Source: Rheinheimera hassiensis (GTDB taxonomy: Bacteria; Pseudomonadota; Gammaproteobacteria; Enterobacterales; Alteromonadaceae). Taken from it: a DNA stretch of 64,000 bases. Position numbers and translations under genes: made by a program. Shown here piece after piece: positions 26,159 through 35,749 of this stretch (within the stretch, counting starts at the first letter, position 1; the number at the start of each line of letters is the position of its first letter). Under the pieces are notes generated by a model. The model was given only the letters and a program-made list of their open reading frames with translations, made no database searches and was not told the origin of the DNA. Location: positions 124,001 to 188,000 of the forward strand of contig NZ_JAKUJZ010000002.1 of assembly GCF_022436675.1 (NCBI RefSeq). Direction: 5' to 3'.

Positions 26159-27649
26159 TTATTTGTCGGAAAACCAACAAGGTTGATTGCGGCCCAGCCG
26201 TTTGGCCTGATACATAGCCGTGTCGGCCTGTCGCAATAGTTCATCACAATTGGTGTCACCCTGAAACAGCACCAGACCGATACTGCAGGCGCATTGATGC
26301 ATATTATGCTCAGACAGCGGGAAAGGCCGGGCCAGCTCTTTAACAATTTTAGTGGCAATGTGCTGAATATGCAGTTTGCTGCGCCCAATTTCGGTATCAA
26401 TATCGCGTAGCAGCACAATAAATTCGTCGCCGCCAAAGCGCGCCACGGTATCGGCCTGACGCACGGCATTTAATAACCGGTGTGCTACTTCTACCAGCAG
26501 GCTGTCACCTGTTCTGTGGCCGTAGATATCGTTGACCGGTTTAAAGTTATCCAGGTCGATAAACATTAAGCCACTGTATTTCTGGCCGCGCTGACTGGAT
26601 GCTATAGCTTGCAGCAAGTGCTCTTCCAGCAAACGACGATTGGCCAGACCGGTTAAGCTGTCATAAAAAGCTAACCGGCGGATTTGCGCGGCGCTAAGGC
26701 AGCGGCTAATTGCCAGCTCAGCAAGGTTGCTGTAGGTTTTGATTTTTTGCAGCAGTATCGCACAGGGCTCAGCTGGCTGATAATGGTAGATGGCAAAGGT
26801 ACCTAACACTTTGTTGTGAGCGTTTTTTATTGGTTGTGACCAGCAGGCTTTCACCCCGGCAATGGCCGCCAGTGCCTGATAAGGCTGCCAATACGGATGC
26901 GTGCTGATATCCTGCACTATTACGGTTTCACCGGTAAAAGCAGCAGTGCCGCATGAGCCGACGCCCACGCCAATAGCAACACCGTCCAGTGCGTTGTTAT
27001 ATTCATCTGGTAACGACGGTGCCGCGCCGTGGTGCAGGGTTTGGTTATCTTCGTCCAACAGTAAGATAGAACACAGCATGCCCTGATGTAGCAGCTCTAC
27101 CTGAGTAACCAGATTATGCAGAATACTTTTTAGCTCAGCGCCTTCACTGATCTGGCTTAAAATCTGGTTTTGCAGCAGTAACTCTTGTGTGCGCTGGGCT
27201 ACTTTTTGCTCAGTTTGCTGCAGGCTGTATTGGTAGCGGGCGTTTAGCAGACTGAGTTTTGTGATCTGTAACGCCAGTGGTGCCAGCACTTGCGTTATGC
27301 TGTCGGGCTGGGTTTGATCCACACTTGCTTTATTTGACCGGCGTTTGCCAACCAACAAACCGGCAATGTGTTCGCCGTCCAGCATTATCGGTGTCGCGTA
27401 ATTTTGCTGGCTGTTTTCAACAGTTATTTCGGCTGTCTGTTGTAAACCAAAGCGGGCATCTGGCCAGTCGGACGATGCCAGCACTTTGCCATATATATCA
27501 AGCAATGCAACGGGCAAGCCCATTACCTGCTGGATGTTGTTAAATACGGTGTTAAGTTCTGAAAAATCAATAGTAGCGACCAGTTTGCTGGCTGGTTCAT
27601 TATCAGATAGGTGCTGCGATTGAGCGCTGCCAGCGGATACGTCCTGCAT
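26159..27649 (-). CDS. Diguanylate cyclase with PocR-like and GAF sensor domains
   Basis: 496 residues without a membrane segment. The N-terminal region (about 25-110; FSELNTVFNNIQQVMGLPVALLDIYGKVLASSDWPDARF) resembles a PocR ligand-binding domain, which in relatives senses small hydrocarbon-like ligands. A short coiled coil (about 130-165) and a GAF domain (about 165-325; GVGVGSCGTAAFTGE, VQDISTHPYWQPY) follow. The GGDEF domain at the C-terminus has an intact ARFGGDEF and an RQAD inhibitory site five residues before it, so an active, product-inhibited cyclase is expected. It may oppose the EAL protein at 1.2 kb. It lies downstream of the his operon but is separately transcribed, as far as the 193-bp gap shows. 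Confidence 0.88.
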   Translation of the reverse strand: MQDVSAGSAQSQHLSDNEPASKLVATIDFSELNTVFNNIQQVMGLPVALLDIYGKVLASSDWPDARFGLQQTAEITVENSQQNYATPIMLDGEHIAGLLVGKRRSNKASVDQTQPDSITQVLAPLALQITKLSLLNARYQYSLQQTEQKVAQRTQELLLQNQILSQISEGAELKSILHNLVTQVELLHQGMLCSILLLDEDNQTLHHGAAPSLPDEYNNALDGVAIGVGVGSCGTAAFTGETVIVQDISTHPYWQPYQALAAIAGVKACWSQPIKNAHNKVLGTFAIYHYQPAEPCAILLQKIKTYSNLAELAISRCLSAAQIRRLAFYDSLTGLANRRLLEEHLLQAIASSQRGQKYSGLMFIDLDNFKPVNDIYGHRTGDSLLVEVAHRLLNAVRQADTVARFGGDEFIVLLRDIDTEIGRSKLHIQHIATKIVKELARPFPLSEHNMHQCACSIGLVLFQGDTNCDELLRQADTAMYQAKRLGRNQPCWFSDK

Positions 27650-27842
27650 CTGGATTTGCTTAGCCTCGGCTTACATATGCGGTGATTTCACCCTAATAAT
27701 GTTAACAGTGTAGTCAAGGGAAGGTATTGTCGCCATGTAAACCTTAACCTTATCACCAGTTAAACCAGCGCCGGGTATAGGTTCAGTACCTTACGCTGGG
27801 TGTACAGGTTAACGCTAAACCTGCCGTTAAAATGTCGCGTTG

Positions 27843-28472
27843 TTATTTATGCCGTTGTTGTAGTACGGTAATTACGTCGTTCAGTTCCAGTTTTTGGCTG
27901 CGCAGCAGTACCAGAAGGTGGAAAATTAAATCAGCCGCCTCGTTAGCCAGCTCTTCTTTATCACCAGCCATGGCAGCCAGAGCAGATTCGACACCTTCTT
28001 CACCGACTTTTTGCGCGATGCGCTTTACGCCTTTGGCAAATAAGCTGGCAGTATAGCTGCTGCTTGGGTCTGCACCTTCGCGCGCTTTAATCACTTGTTC
28101 AAGGTCATATAAAAAAGCCAGTTGTGGGCTGTTGGCGCTGTTATTGTGCCAGCAGGTTTCGGTGCCAACATGGCAGGTGGGGCCTTGCGGCAGTGCCAGC
28201 ACTAAAATGCTGTCGGCATCGCAGTCGCTGTCGATGCTAACCAGCTTTAAGGTATTGCCAGAGCTTTCACCTTTGGTCCACAGCCGTTGTTTGCTGCGGC
28301 TGTAAAAGGTCACATTGCCGCTTTGCAGTGTGTGCTCAAGCGCCCCCGGGTTCATATAGCCCTGCATCAGCACTTTGCCGGAGATGGCATGCTGCACTAT
28401 TGCGGGTAATAACTTTGCCGGTAATAACTGGTTATCGGGCCAGCTTAACGCTTTGATTTGTTCTTCGTTCAT
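27843..28472 (-). CDS. hisI: HisIE: bifunctional phosphoribosyl-AMP cyclohydrolase / phosphoribosyl-ATP pyrophosphatase
   Basis: 209 residues carrying steps 2 and 3 of histidine synthesis. The cyclohydrolase domain (about 1-115) has [30 protein letters not shown] and the zinc-site [12 protein letters not shown] and [13 protein letters not shown]. The pyrophosphatase domain (about 117-209) has [25 protein letters not shown] and [14 protein letters not shown]. It is the last his gene, but unlike in most relatives it is separated from hisF by 310 bp holding two copies of a dispersed repeat. Expression from the his promoter therefore has to pass that structure or use a local start. Confidence 0.96.
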   Translation of the reverse strand: MNEEQIKALSWPDNQLLPAKLLPAIVQHAISGKVLMQGYMNPGALEHTLQSGNVTFYSRSKQRLWTKGESSGNTLKLVSIDSDCDADSILVLALPQGPTCHVGTETCWHNNSANSPQLAFLYDLEQVIKAREGADPSSSYTASLFAKGVKRIAQKVGEEGVESALAAMAGDKEELANEAADLIFHLLVLLRSQKLELNDVITVLQQRHK

Positions 28473-28529
28473 AAGTAACCTTTATTCATTTTATTGTACC
28501 GGCTAGTAGGCTCTGAGGTTTAGCTGCAC

Positions 28530-28593
28530 ACAGAGACGCCGTAAATACCTCCCTGTAGGCTCCTCTGTAGCATCCTTGCCACAGACGCTCTGT
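28530..28593 (+). repeat. Dispersed structured intergenic repeat, copy B1 (about 64 bp)
   Basis: Bounded by ACAGAG (28530-28535) and CTCTGT (28588-28593). The core ACGCCGTAAATAC...TAGGCTC...GCATCCTTGCC aligns to copy A at 31 of 44 positions. It lacks the CAACGGTT end of the full element, so it may be a shorter or degenerate form. Confidence 0.6.
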
Positions 28594-28660
28594 TTAGCAG
28601 CTAATCCTCGTCGCTTGATACACTTGCTCAACGGCTGGCACAAGCAAAGCAAGCGCGGAT

Positions 28661-28747
28661 GTACTTTTTTCAGCGACCGTTGGAGGCCATGGATGGCCGG
28701 AATCGAGCTCCATGGACGGTTTATGGCGTGTCGCAGAAAAAATGTAC
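28661..28747 (-). repeat. Dispersed structured intergenic repeat, copy B2 (87 bp, inverted relative to B1)
   Basis: Outer arms 28661-28677 (GTACTTTTTTCAGCGAC) and 28730-28747 (GTCGCAGAAAAAATGTAC) pair with one bulge. On the minus strand the core reads CGCCATAAACCGTCCATG, GAGCTCGATTCC and GGCCATCCATGGCC, then CCAACGGTCGC, clearly the same core as copies A and C. The arms have a different sequence but are still complementary. Confidence 0.72.
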
Positions 28748-28782
28748 GCAGCGATTGCGCCTTCGAAGCTCCGTTTCCGTTC

Positions 28783-29556
28783 TTACGGCCGGATACTAAT
28801 ACCATCAGCAATCAGTTTGGCTTTTAACGCCGCAATTTCAATTATACCTTTATGAAACACACTGGCCGCCAGGGCGCCGTCAACGTCGGCCTTTTCAAAT
28901 ACGTCTGTAAAATGCTGCATAGTACCGGCGCCACCACTGGCAATTAATGGCACAGTACAAATATCGCGGATGCTTCTTAACTGGGCGATATCATACCCCT
29001 GGCGAACACCGTCCTGATTCATGCAGTTAAGCACTATCTCGCCAGCACCACGGCTTAATACCTCGGCTACCCAATCACGGCTAAGCCATTGGGTTTTCTG
29101 CGTGCGGCTTTCGTCACCGGTAAACTGATACACCTGATACTGGCCCGAGACGACATCAAAAAAGCTGTCGATACCTACCACCACACATTGCTGGCCAAAG
29201 TTGTGATTCAGCTCGTTAATCAGCTCTGGCCTTGCCAGAGCAGGGCTATTAACTGAAATTTTATCGGCGCCCATTTCTAAAATCTTACCTGCATCAGCTA
29301 TCGTTTTAATACCACCGGCGACACAAAACGGAATGTCGATCACTTCTGCTATACGCCGTACCCAGCTTTTATCTACCACGCGGCCATCGCTCGACGCAGT
29401 GATATCGTAAAATACCAACTCGTCAGCGCCGGCCTCGGCATAGCGCTGTGCCAAAGGTACTATATCGCCAATAATTTCGTGGTTGCGAAACTGTACACCT
29501 TTAACCACTTTGCCATCGCGTACATCCAGGCAGGGAATTAACCGTTTTGCCAGCAT
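28783..29556 (-). CDS. hisF: HisF, imidazole glycerol phosphate synthase cyclase subunit
   Basis: 257 residues, a (beta/alpha)8 barrel. The start [26 protein letters not shown] is the standard HisF start, and the catalytic aspartates lie in CLDVRDG and near the GGAGTMQHF segment. With HisH it turns PRFAR and ammonia into IGP and AICAR. It overlaps hisA by 19 bp as in enterobacteria. It ends SIRP, and the operon is interrupted right after its stop by repeat elements. Confidence 0.97.
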   Translation of the reverse strand: MLAKRLIPCLDVRDGKVVKGVQFRNHEIIGDIVPLAQRYAEAGADELVFYDITASSDGRVVDKSWVRRIAEVIDIPFCVAGGIKTIADAGKILEMGADKISVNSPALARPELINELNHNFGQQCVVVGIDSFFDVVSGQYQVYQFTGDESRTQKTQWLSRDWVAEVLSRGAGEIVLNCMNQDGVRQGYDIAQLRSIRDICTVPLIASGGAGTMQHFTDVFEKADVDGALAASVFHKGIIEIAALKAKLIADGISIRP

Positions 29557-30275
29557 GCTATGGCCTCCTGCAAAGTAAACTTACCTTCTAGCAACGAGCG
29601 GCCCAAAATAACCCCTGCTACGCCGCTGCCAATTAAGGCGCGGATATCATCGAGCGAGCCAATGCCGCCGGAGGCCTGCCACTGAATTTGCGGGTAGTGA
29701 GCAACCAGCTCTTTATAAAGCTGCACGTTAGAGCCACTTAAGGTACCGTCTTTGCTGATATCAGTGCATAGCACATGCTGAGCGCCAGCGGTGATATAGC
29801 CGTCCAGCACCTGTTCCAGCGTAATATCAGACTGTTCTATCCAACCATGTGACGGCAGGGTTTTCTCACCTTTTTCATTGATGGCAACATCCAGCGCCAG
29901 CACAATTTGCTCGCCGCCGTATTTGCGCACCCAGCTTTGCACCAGCTCGCTTTGGCGAATGGCCAGGCTGCCAATAACCACACGGCCTGCGCCGGCGTCG
30001 AGTAAGTCAATTAAGTCCTGCTCGCTGCGCACTCCGCCGCCTACCTGAATATGCAGCGGAGCAGCGGTCATCAGTTCAGTTAATAATTTCAGCTGTCGTT
30101 TAGTTGCATCTTTAGCGCCGGATAAATCAACAATATGCAGCCAATCGGCACCGGCCTGAGCGTATTGGTTACGCAGATTAATAGCTCTGAAAGCATATTC
30201 AGTTGTATTGTCATAGCGGCCCTGATAAAGCCTAACCACATTACCGTCAATAAGATCGATTGCCGGAATAATCAT
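29538..30275 (-). CDS. hisA: HisA, ProFAR isomerase
   Basis: 245 residues from the ATG at 30275, the same length as E. coli HisA. This start overlaps the hisH stop as ATGA and has GGAG eight bases upstream; a GTG three codons earlier is less likely. [17 protein letters not shown] is the barrel start with the catalytic Asp, and a second Asp lies in [14 protein letters not shown]. It catalyses the Amadori isomerisation of ProFAR to PRFAR, step 4 of the pathway. Confidence 0.97.
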   Translation of the reverse strand: MIIPAIDLIDGNVVRLYQGRYDNTTEYAFRAINLRNQYAQAGADWLHIVDLSGAKDATKRQLKLLTELMTAAPLHIQVGGGVRSEQDLIDLLDAGAGRVVIGSLAIRQSELVQSWVRKYGGEQIVLALDVAINEKGEKTLPSHGWIEQSDITLEQVLDGYITAGAQHVLCTDISKDGTLSGSNVQLYKELVAHYPQIQWQASGGIGSLDDIRALIGSGVAGVILGRSLLEGKFTLQEAIACWQNG

Positions 30276-30865
30276 AAACGCCACTCCAGAAAGTTCTGTA
30301 ATAAACGCGCGCCGGTTTTGCCCGAGCGTTCTGGGTGAAACTGGGCACCGGCAACATTATCTTTGCCAATCACTGCGGCAAAATCGCTGCCATAATGGCA
30401 TAGCGCAAGTGAATACTGGCTGGACGCAACAGCAAAGCTGTGAACAAAATACATATAGTCTGTTTCGTTAAAACCACGCATCAGAGCATGATTGCTGATA
30501 TTTTTCAGCGTATTCCAGCCCATATGTGGCAAGCGCAAACCCGCGCTTTGCATCGGCAATACTTCACCGGGGATCAGGTTTAAACAAGGCACATCGCCTT
30601 CCATGCTGTGGCCGGTTAGCAGTTGCATACCCAAACAAATACCCAGTAGCGGTTGTTGCAGGCTTTGTAAGGTGTCAATCAGTTCAGCCTGTTGCAGCTT
30701 GGCCATGGCGTTGTGCGCGGTGCCGACACCCGGCAGCAGCACTTTGTCTGCTGCTTTAATCCGCTTTGCCTCACGGCTTATCGTGGCATCTACGCCCAGG
30801 CGTTTAAAAGCAAAATACACCGAGCTGATATTGGCGCAGCCGGTATCAACAATCACCAGTTGCAT
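30272..30865 (-). CDS. hisH: HisH, imidazole glycerol phosphate synthase glutaminase subunit
   Basis: 197-residue class I glutamine amidotransferase. The nucleophile is in [11 protein letters not shown], with the His/Glu of the triad in [10 protein letters not shown]. It supplies ammonia to HisF through the barrel channel. Its ATG shares one base with the hisB stop (TAATG) and its own stop overlaps the hisA start, so the block is tightly coupled. Confidence 0.97.
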   Translation of the reverse strand: MQLVIVDTGCANISSVYFAFKRLGVDATISREAKRIKAADKVLLPGVGTAHNAMAKLQQAELIDTLQSLQQPLLGICLGMQLLTGHSMEGDVPCLNLIPGEVLPMQSAGLRLPHMGWNTLKNISNHALMRGFNETDYMYFVHSFAVASSQYSLALCHYGSDFAAVIGKDNVAGAQFHPERSGKTGARLLQNFLEWRL

Positions 30866-31935
30866 TACAACACTCCTTTTGAGCTTGGTAACGCTTCGCC
30901 CGATACGGTAATGGCCTGACGAAGTGCACGGCCAAAGGCTTTAAACAGGCCCTCTACCTTGTGGTGTTTATTGCCTTCGGTAATGCTCAGGTGCAGCGAC
31001 ATCAACATGGCATCGCTTATTGATCTGAAAAAGTGCGGCACCATTTCCAGTGTTAAACCGCCAACGGCGCCATCGCCCAGCTCGCCGTTAAATACAAACA
31101 ATGGCCGGCCGGATAAATCCAGTACACATTCGGCACGGCATTCATCCATTGGCAGCACAAAGCCAAAGCGGTTAATACCACGCTTATTGCCCAGCGCCTG
31201 CTTTAATGCCTGGCCCAGCGCCAGTGCGGTGTCTTCCACACTGTGGTGATCATCAATGTGGTAATCGCCGGTAACTTTTACCTGCAGTGAAAAGCCGCCG
31301 TGTGTAGCAATTTGCTCCAGCATATGGTCAAAAAAGCCAACACCGGTGCCGAAAAAGTTGTTGCCGCTGTTATCCAGATCAACGCTGATTTCAATATCGG
31401 TTTCACGTGTGGTACGGCGCACTGTAGCTTTGCGACCGCGGCTTAGCAGTTGTTTGGTAATCTCGCTCCAGCCCAGCGTAGCGCGATCGTAACGAAAGGA
31501 GGGCAAGCCCATATTTTCCGCCAGCTGCACATCAGTTAAGCGATCGCCAATCACGTAAGAGTTGGTAAAGTCGATCTTACCCTGTTGCAGGTAATCTTTT
31601 ACCAGCCCCAGTTTCGGTTTGCGGCAACTGCAGTTGTCACGCTCAAAGTGCGGGCAAATTAATACATCGTCAAAGGTAATGCCCTGCGAGGTCAGCAGCT
31701 GCATCATCTTGTTGTGCGGCGCGTCAAAGGTTTCACGCGGGAAGCTGTCAGTACCCAAGCCATCCTGGTTGGTTACCATTACCAAACGGTAACCGGCGGC
31801 CTGTAATTTTAATAATGCCGGCACTAAACCAGGCTCATAGGCCAGTTTTTCCAGGCTATCCAGTTGTTTGTCTATTGGCGGCTCTTCTACCATGGTGCCG
31901 TCGCGGTCAATAAATAAAATAGGTTGGCCACTCAT
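30865..31935 (-). CDS. hisB: HisB, bifunctional histidinol-phosphatase / imidazoleglycerol-phosphate dehydratase
   Basis: 356 residues with both activities, as in Enterobacteria. The N-terminal HAD phosphatase domain (about 1-165) has [12 protein letters not shown] and a CxH/CSC zinc loop ([15 protein letters not shown]). The C-terminal dehydratase (about 167-356) has [33 protein letters not shown] and [15 protein letters not shown] metal-binding motifs. It performs steps 6 and 8 of histidine synthesis. It overlaps hisC by four bases. Confidence 0.97.
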   Translation of the reverse strand: MSGQPILFIDRDGTMVEEPPIDKQLDSLEKLAYEPGLVPALLKLQAAGYRLVMVTNQDGLGTDSFPRETFDAPHNKMMQLLTSQGITFDDVLICPHFERDNCSCRKPKLGLVKDYLQQGKIDFTNSYVIGDRLTDVQLAENMGLPSFRYDRATLGWSEITKQLLSRGRKATVRRTTRETDIEISVDLDNSGNNFFGTGVGFFDHMLEQIATHGGFSLQVKVTGDYHIDDHHSVEDTALALGQALKQALGNKRGINRFGFVLPMDECRAECVLDLSGRPLFVFNGELGDGAVGGLTLEMVPHFFRSISDAMLMSLHLSITEGNKHHKVEGLFKAFGRALRQAITVSGEALPSSKGVL

Positions 31936-33047
31936 GCGCGTTCTCTCTGTGCTGTTTGCTGTAATGCTGCCTGTTGTAAGGTTGCCGGTGAATTAAAATA
32001 GTCGTCCATTACGCTGTATAGCGCCTGCATTTCAGCCGGGCTGCCGATAGATACCCGCACCACCTGTGACAACCCCAACTGACTGGATTGATTACGAACT
32101 AAAATACCGTGCTGTGCCAGTGCAGCTACGCATGCTGCCGCATCGTCTACTTGCAGCAACACATAGTTGGCATTGCTGGGCCACACTTTACTAATGCCGC
32201 TACGCTGCCTTGCGTAAGCAATAAACTCGGCCCGCAGCGCGTTTATCGTTGTTACCGTGCTTTGCATCACCGCGACAGACTCTGCCGTTAAGGCTTGTGC
32301 AGCAATTTGCGCCACCGGCTCGGCCAGCGGGTAGGGCGCGATCATTTGTTTTAACGCATTAATAATATCCGGCGCCGCCAGCGTAAAACCACAGCGCAGG
32401 CCTGCCAATGCAAAGGCTTTAGACAGCGTACGTAGTATCACCAGGTTAGGATACTGTGGCAGCAAATCAACCACCGACGCTTGCGGCGCAAATTCAATAT
32501 AGGCTTCGTCCAGTACCACTAAAGCGCTGTCTTTGTAGTGCTCCAGTACAGCAATAATTTGCTCGCGTGGGATCAAATCGCCGGTGGGGTTATTCGGGCT
32601 ACAAATAAACACCAGTTTGGGCGTAGTCGAAAACAACGCGGCTAAATCCAGCGTAAAACCGGCGGTGAGCGGCACTATATTCACCGGCACCTGGTTGCTT
32701 TGCGCGCTGATGGCATACATGCCGTACGTAGGCGGGCAAATGCTGATGCTGTCTTGTTTCGGCTCGCAAAAGCTGCGGATCAAAAGCTCAATACCCTCAT
32801 CGGCTCCGCGGCTTACCAATACCTGCTCTGGTGTTACACCGGCGTAAGCTGCATAGCCGTTAATCACCGCTTTGGGCTGGCATGACGGATAGCGGTTAAA
32901 GCTGCCGCTAAGCTGATACTCCGGTGACAGTGCGTTTTCATTGGCATTAAGCCAGATAGCGCCGCCGCTCATACTGCTGCGGGCAGAGGCATAAGGCACT
33001 ATAGCTTTTACCGCATCACGGGCCAGTGTATTAATACTGTTACTCAT
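31932..33047 (-). CDS. hisC: HisC, histidinol-phosphate aminotransferase
   Basis: 371-residue fold-type I PLP enzyme. It has [11 protein letters not shown] near the start, [13 protein letters not shown], the [11 protein letters not shown] motif, VLDEAYIEF and the PLP lysine in [16 protein letters not shown]. It transfers the amino group of glutamate to imidazole-acetol phosphate. It begins three bases after the hisD stop and overlaps hisB. Confidence 0.97.
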   Translation of the reverse strand: MSNSINTLARDAVKAIVPYASARSSMSGGAIWLNANENALSPEYQLSGSFNRYPSCQPKAVINGYAAYAGVTPEQVLVSRGADEGIELLIRSFCEPKQDSISICPPTYGMYAISAQSNQVPVNIVPLTAGFTLDLAALFSTTPKLVFICSPNNPTGDLIPREQIIAVLEHYKDSALVVLDEAYIEFAPQASVVDLLPQYPNLVILRTLSKAFALAGLRCGFTLAAPDIINALKQMIAPYPLAEPVAQIAAQALTAESVAVMQSTVTTINALRAEFIAYARQRSGISKVWPSNANYVLLQVDDAAACVAALAQHGILVRNQSSQLGLSQVVRVSIGSPAEMQALYSVMDDYFNSPATLQQAALQQTAQRERA

Positions 33048-33050
33048 GGT

Positions 33051-34388
33051 TTATTCCTTTACTTCATCTGTCAGAGCGGCCAGGCGTAAGGTTACCGCGT
33101 TGGCGTGCGCCTGCAGGCCCTCGGCGGTGGCCAGCACTTCGATGGCCGGGCCTATATTGCGCATGCCCTGCGCCGATAATGTTTGCACTGTATAACGCCG
33201 GTAAAAGTCGGTTAATGACAAACTTGACACGGTTTTGCTGTAGCCATAGGTCGGCAGCACATGGTTGGTGCCGCTGGCATAATCACCGGCCGACTCCGGC
33301 GTCCACTTACCAACAAAGATACTGGCGGCGCTGGTAAATTGCTCTGTCAGCGCTTCATCACACGCGGTTTGCACAATTAAATGCTCTGGCGCATAGGCAT
33401 TGGTTACCGCAACAGCCTGGGCTAAGTCGGCGGTTAAAATATAGCGGCTGTGGCTAAGGGCTACGGCGGCAATGTCTTTACGCGGCAGTTGTGCTAACTG
33501 GCTGGCAACTTCAGCTTGTACCGCATCAATTAGTGTTGCGCTGTCACTGACTAAGATCACCTGCGAGTCGGGGCCGTGCTCGGCTTGCGACAGTAAATCA
33601 GCGGCAACAAAGGCCGGGTTAGCGCTGCTGTCGGCCAGCACCAGCACTTCAGACGGTCCGGCTGGCATATCGATCATCGCGCCTTTGGCATCCTGGCTTA
33701 CCTGCTGTTTGGCTTCGGTCACATAACGATTACCAGGGCCAAAAATTTTATCCACTTTGGCAATGGTGTCTGTGCCATAGGCCAGGGCGGCAATCGCCTG
33801 AGCACCGCCAATGGTATAAATTTCGTTGATACCACAAAGCTCAGCGGCATACAGAATTTCCGGCGCAATATCGCCTGCTTCGGGTTTACCAGGCGGAGTA
33901 ACCAGCACAATGCGCTCACAACCGGCTAACTGCGCTGGTACACCCAGCATTAATACCGTTGAGGGTAGCGGCGCACTGCCGCCCGGAATATACAAACCCA
34001 CTGCGGCGATGGCACGGCTTTTTAGCTGGCAGACTACGCCCTGGCTGGTTTCTACCTCGATATCACGTGGCAGTTGGGCTGCGTGGAATTTGCGGATATT
34101 GTCATACGCCAGCTCTATCGCCGCTTTGCGCTCTGGCAGTAAGCAGTTTAACTGTGCCAGTTTTGTTTCCGGGCTTAAGCGCAGCGGGTTGGCATTTAGA
34201 CCATCAAACTGCTGACTGTATGCCACCAGTGCTTCATCGCCTTGCTGGCGTACGGTATCGATAATAGTGCGTACCTGAGCGTTTAAGCTGGCAGAGTCTG
34301 CAAGCTCCGGCCGCGCGAGTGCAGCTTGCTGCTCAGTGGCGGATAATTGGGCCCAGTTAAAAACACTGGCCGCAGGTAAACGGGCCAT
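33051..34388 (-). CDS. hisD: HisD, histidinol dehydrogenase
   Basis: 445 residues. It oxidises L-histidinol to histidine in two NAD-dependent steps using zinc. Visible motifs are VGLYIPGGSAPLPSTVLMLG, the signature VDKIFGPGNRYVTEAKQ, DMPAGPSEVLVLAD, DLLSQAEHGPDSQ and the catalytic Glu/His region AYAPEHLIVQ, with GDYASGTNHVLPT later. The start codon lies two bases after the hisG stop. Confidence 0.97.
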   Translation of the reverse strand: MARLPAASVFNWAQLSATEQQAALARPELADSASLNAQVRTIIDTVRQQGDEALVAYSQQFDGLNANPLRLSPETKLAQLNCLLPERKAAIELAYDNIRKFHAAQLPRDIEVETSQGVVCQLKSRAIAAVGLYIPGGSAPLPSTVLMLGVPAQLAGCERIVLVTPPGKPEAGDIAPEILYAAELCGINEIYTIGGAQAIAALAYGTDTIAKVDKIFGPGNRYVTEAKQQVSQDAKGAMIDMPAGPSEVLVLADSSANPAFVAADLLSQAEHGPDSQVILVSDSATLIDAVQAEVASQLAQLPRKDIAAVALSHSRYILTADLAQAVAVTNAYAPEHLIVQTACDEALTEQFTSAASIFVGKWTPESAGDYASGTNHVLPTYGYSKTVSSLSLTDFYRRYTVQTLSAQGMRNIGPAIEVLATAEGLQAHANAVTLRLAALTDEVKE

Positions 34389-34390
34389 AG

Positions 34391-35299
34391 CTACTCCATC
34401 ATCTTTTCAATTGGCAGTACTAAAATCGAGCTGGCGCCCAGCGCCTTTAGTTGCTCCATGGTTTCCCAAAACAGCGTTTCGCTGCTAACCACATGAATGG
34501 CCACCATATCGTTGTTACCAGCCAGCGGCAGCATTGTCGGGTTTTCGGCGCCTGGCAGCAGCGCAATCACCTCGTCTAAGCGCGCGCGCGGCGCATGCAG
34601 CATAATGTATTTGCTTTCGTTGGCCTGCATTACACCGTTGATGCGCGGCATCAGCTTGTTAATCAGCTTAAGCTGGCGCTCATCGGTAAGGTTTTTGCGC
34701 TGAATAAGCACCGCTTTACTGCGGTAAATTACATCCACTTCTTTTAAGCCGTTGGCCTCCAGCGTGGCACCGGTGGACACCAGATCGCAAATTGCATCGG
34801 CTAAACCGGCGCGTGGCGCCACTTCTACTGAGCCTTTTAAATTAACAATGCGGGCATTTACGCCTTGCTCTTTCAAATAGCGGGCCAGCAAGCGCGGATA
34901 AGTAGTTGCAATGGTTTTGCCCTCCAGTGAGGCTGCACCGCCATAATTTTCTTCCTGCGGCACGGCAATCGATAAGCGGCAGCCGCCAAAATCGAGCCGC
35001 TTTAAGACGGTGTAATCAAAGCTGTCGTTATCCAGCTTGCGCTGCAATGACTCTTCTTCCAGTACGTTTTCGCCAACAATGCCCAGATCACAGACGCCGT
35101 CCATCACCAGGCCCGGGATGTCATCATCACGTACGCGCAGGATATCAATATCCATATTCTCGACATGGGCGATAAGGCGTTGCTCGCGCAGGTTAATTTT
35201 CAGGCCACAGCTGGTAAACAGTGCCTGGGAGTCGACCGATAAGCGGCCGGATTTCTGCATGGCGATACGTAAGCGTTTAGATTCTGTTGCCGGACTCAT
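34391..35299 (-). CDS. hisG: HisG, ATP phosphoribosyltransferase (long form)
   Basis: 302 residues, the long, HisZ-independent form (299 in E. coli), so it carries its own C-terminal regulatory domain (about 225-300) for histidine feedback. [42 protein letters not shown] and the PRPP loop [18 protein letters not shown] are present. It catalyses the first committed step. It is the first structural gene after the attenuator, and GGAG lies in the ACGGAGACC just upstream of the start. Confidence 0.97.
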   Translation of the reverse strand: MSPATESKRLRIAMQKSGRLSVDSQALFTSCGLKINLREQRLIAHVENMDIDILRVRDDDIPGLVMDGVCDLGIVGENVLEEESLQRKLDNDSFDYTVLKRLDFGGCRLSIAVPQEENYGGAASLEGKTIATTYPRLLARYLKEQGVNARIVNLKGSVEVAPRAGLADAICDLVSTGATLEANGLKEVDVIYRSKAVLIQRKNLTDERQLKLINKLMPRINGVMQANESKYIMLHAPRARLDEVIALLPGAENPTMLPLAGNNDMVAIHVVSSETLFWETMEQLKALGASSILVLPIEKMME

Positions 35300-35329
35300 A
35301 ATGGTCTCCGTGACGATAATAAAATAAAC

Positions 35330-35382
35330 AAAGTAATAAACAAAAACCCCGGCCTGGGCGCGGGGTTTTTGTTTATTACTTT
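35330..35382 (-). terminator. his operon attenuator terminator
   Basis: A perfect 22-bp inverted repeat (35330-35351 and 35361-35382) with a nine-base GC-rich loop lies 31 bp before the hisG start. On the minus strand it ends CCCCG...CGGGG followed by TTTTTG, the standard intrinsic-terminator form. Its position between the leader peptide and hisG makes it the attenuator. Confidence 0.85.
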
Positions 35383-35401
35383 ACCACCGGAGCGCCAGAC
35401 C
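35351..35401 (-). promoter_or_regulatory. Candidate antiterminator pairing of the his leader
   Basis: On the minus strand GGTCTGGCGC (35401-35392) can pair with GCGCCCAGGCC (35361-35351) as ten base pairs with one bulged C and one G-U. The second segment is the loop and top pair of the terminator stem. The competition is therefore with the stem's top, and how exclusive it is needs a folding calculation. Confidence 0.5.
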
Positions 35402-35403
35402 AT

Positions 35404-35427
35404 AGCCCTCCGACAAAGCGGACGGCT
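35404..35427 (-). promoter_or_regulatory. Candidate pause hairpin of the his leader
   Basis: AGCCGTCCG and CGGAGGGCT (minus strand, 35427-35419 and 35412-35404) pair at eight of nine positions around a six-base loop. The stem begins within the leader stop codon, the usual place for the 1:2 pause structure of amino-acid attenuators. Confidence 0.6.
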
Positions 35428-35467
35428 AGTACCTATGATGATGGCGCAGTACAGTAATAATATTCAT
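35426..35467 (-). CDS. hisL: his operon leader peptide (13 aa, three consecutive His codons)
   Basis: An ATG-led frame encodes M-N-I-I-T-V-L-R-H-H-H-R-Y and stops with TAG just before a pause hairpin, an antiterminator segment and a 22-bp terminator stem upstream of hisG. Three tandem CAT codons, followed by Arg and Tyr, are the sensor: scarce His-tRNA stalls the ribosome there and should favour the antiterminator, opening the operon. E. coli HisL has seven His codons, so this is a short version. The ribosome site is weak (no clear AGG), and the start could be elsewhere in the same frame. Confidence 0.82.
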   Translation of the reverse strand: MNIITVLRHHHRY

Positions 35468-35488
35468 ATTCAGGGTTTTGCTGGTTAA

Positions 35489-35518
35489 GTTGCTATACAA
35501 GTTACCCTTATGCCGCAG
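35489..35518 (-). promoter_or_regulatory. Candidate his promoter
   Basis: On the minus strand TTGCTG is followed after about 16 bases by TGTATAGC, about 25-50 bases upstream of the leader ATG. Both boxes are poor matches, and other -35/-10 pairs nearby (TTGCAC...TAACTT) are possible. Confidence 0.3.
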
Positions 35519-35749
35519 CAAGTGCAAGCCTGTTTGCTTTTGAATGCATTACAGGTTTATTTTTAAGTGTTTGAAATTATATCGCTTTATTTATTTTCGT
35601 GCCAGGGCGGCAATAAATTATTTTCTTTGAAAATGCAGATATGGGAATTTAAAGTTCAAAAAACGGTCAACTTGTATAGTCAATGCAGTGTTGGGCTTAA
35701 GTTTATCGTCTGGCTGCCGATAACAGTAAATTGCTTTGAGGAGAAGCTG

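Larger units (their letters stand above)
28473..28782 (-). other. Repeat-filled gap inside the his operon (hisF to hisIE)
   Basis: 310 bases without a gene between two co-directional his genes that normally overlap or nearly touch. It holds copy B1 (28530-28593) in one orientation and copy B2 (28661-28747) in the other. The frames across it show no protein similarity. See the two repeat entries. Confidence 0.7.

Noticed and set aside
27765-27799. Hairpin CCAGCG...CGCTGG downstream of hisIE as the his terminator
   Set aside because: Only short, interrupted pairing with no T-run; not strong enough to call as a terminator.
28503-28827. Frames of 80-100 codons in the hisF-hisIE gap
   Set aside because: They run through inverted repeat copies and have no ribosome site or similarity; the gap is better explained by the repeats.
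35383-35430. A further copy of the dispersed repeat upstream of hisG
   Set aside because: The hairpins there belong to the his attenuator; the sequence lacks the GGCTCGATT and GGCATCCATGCC core.
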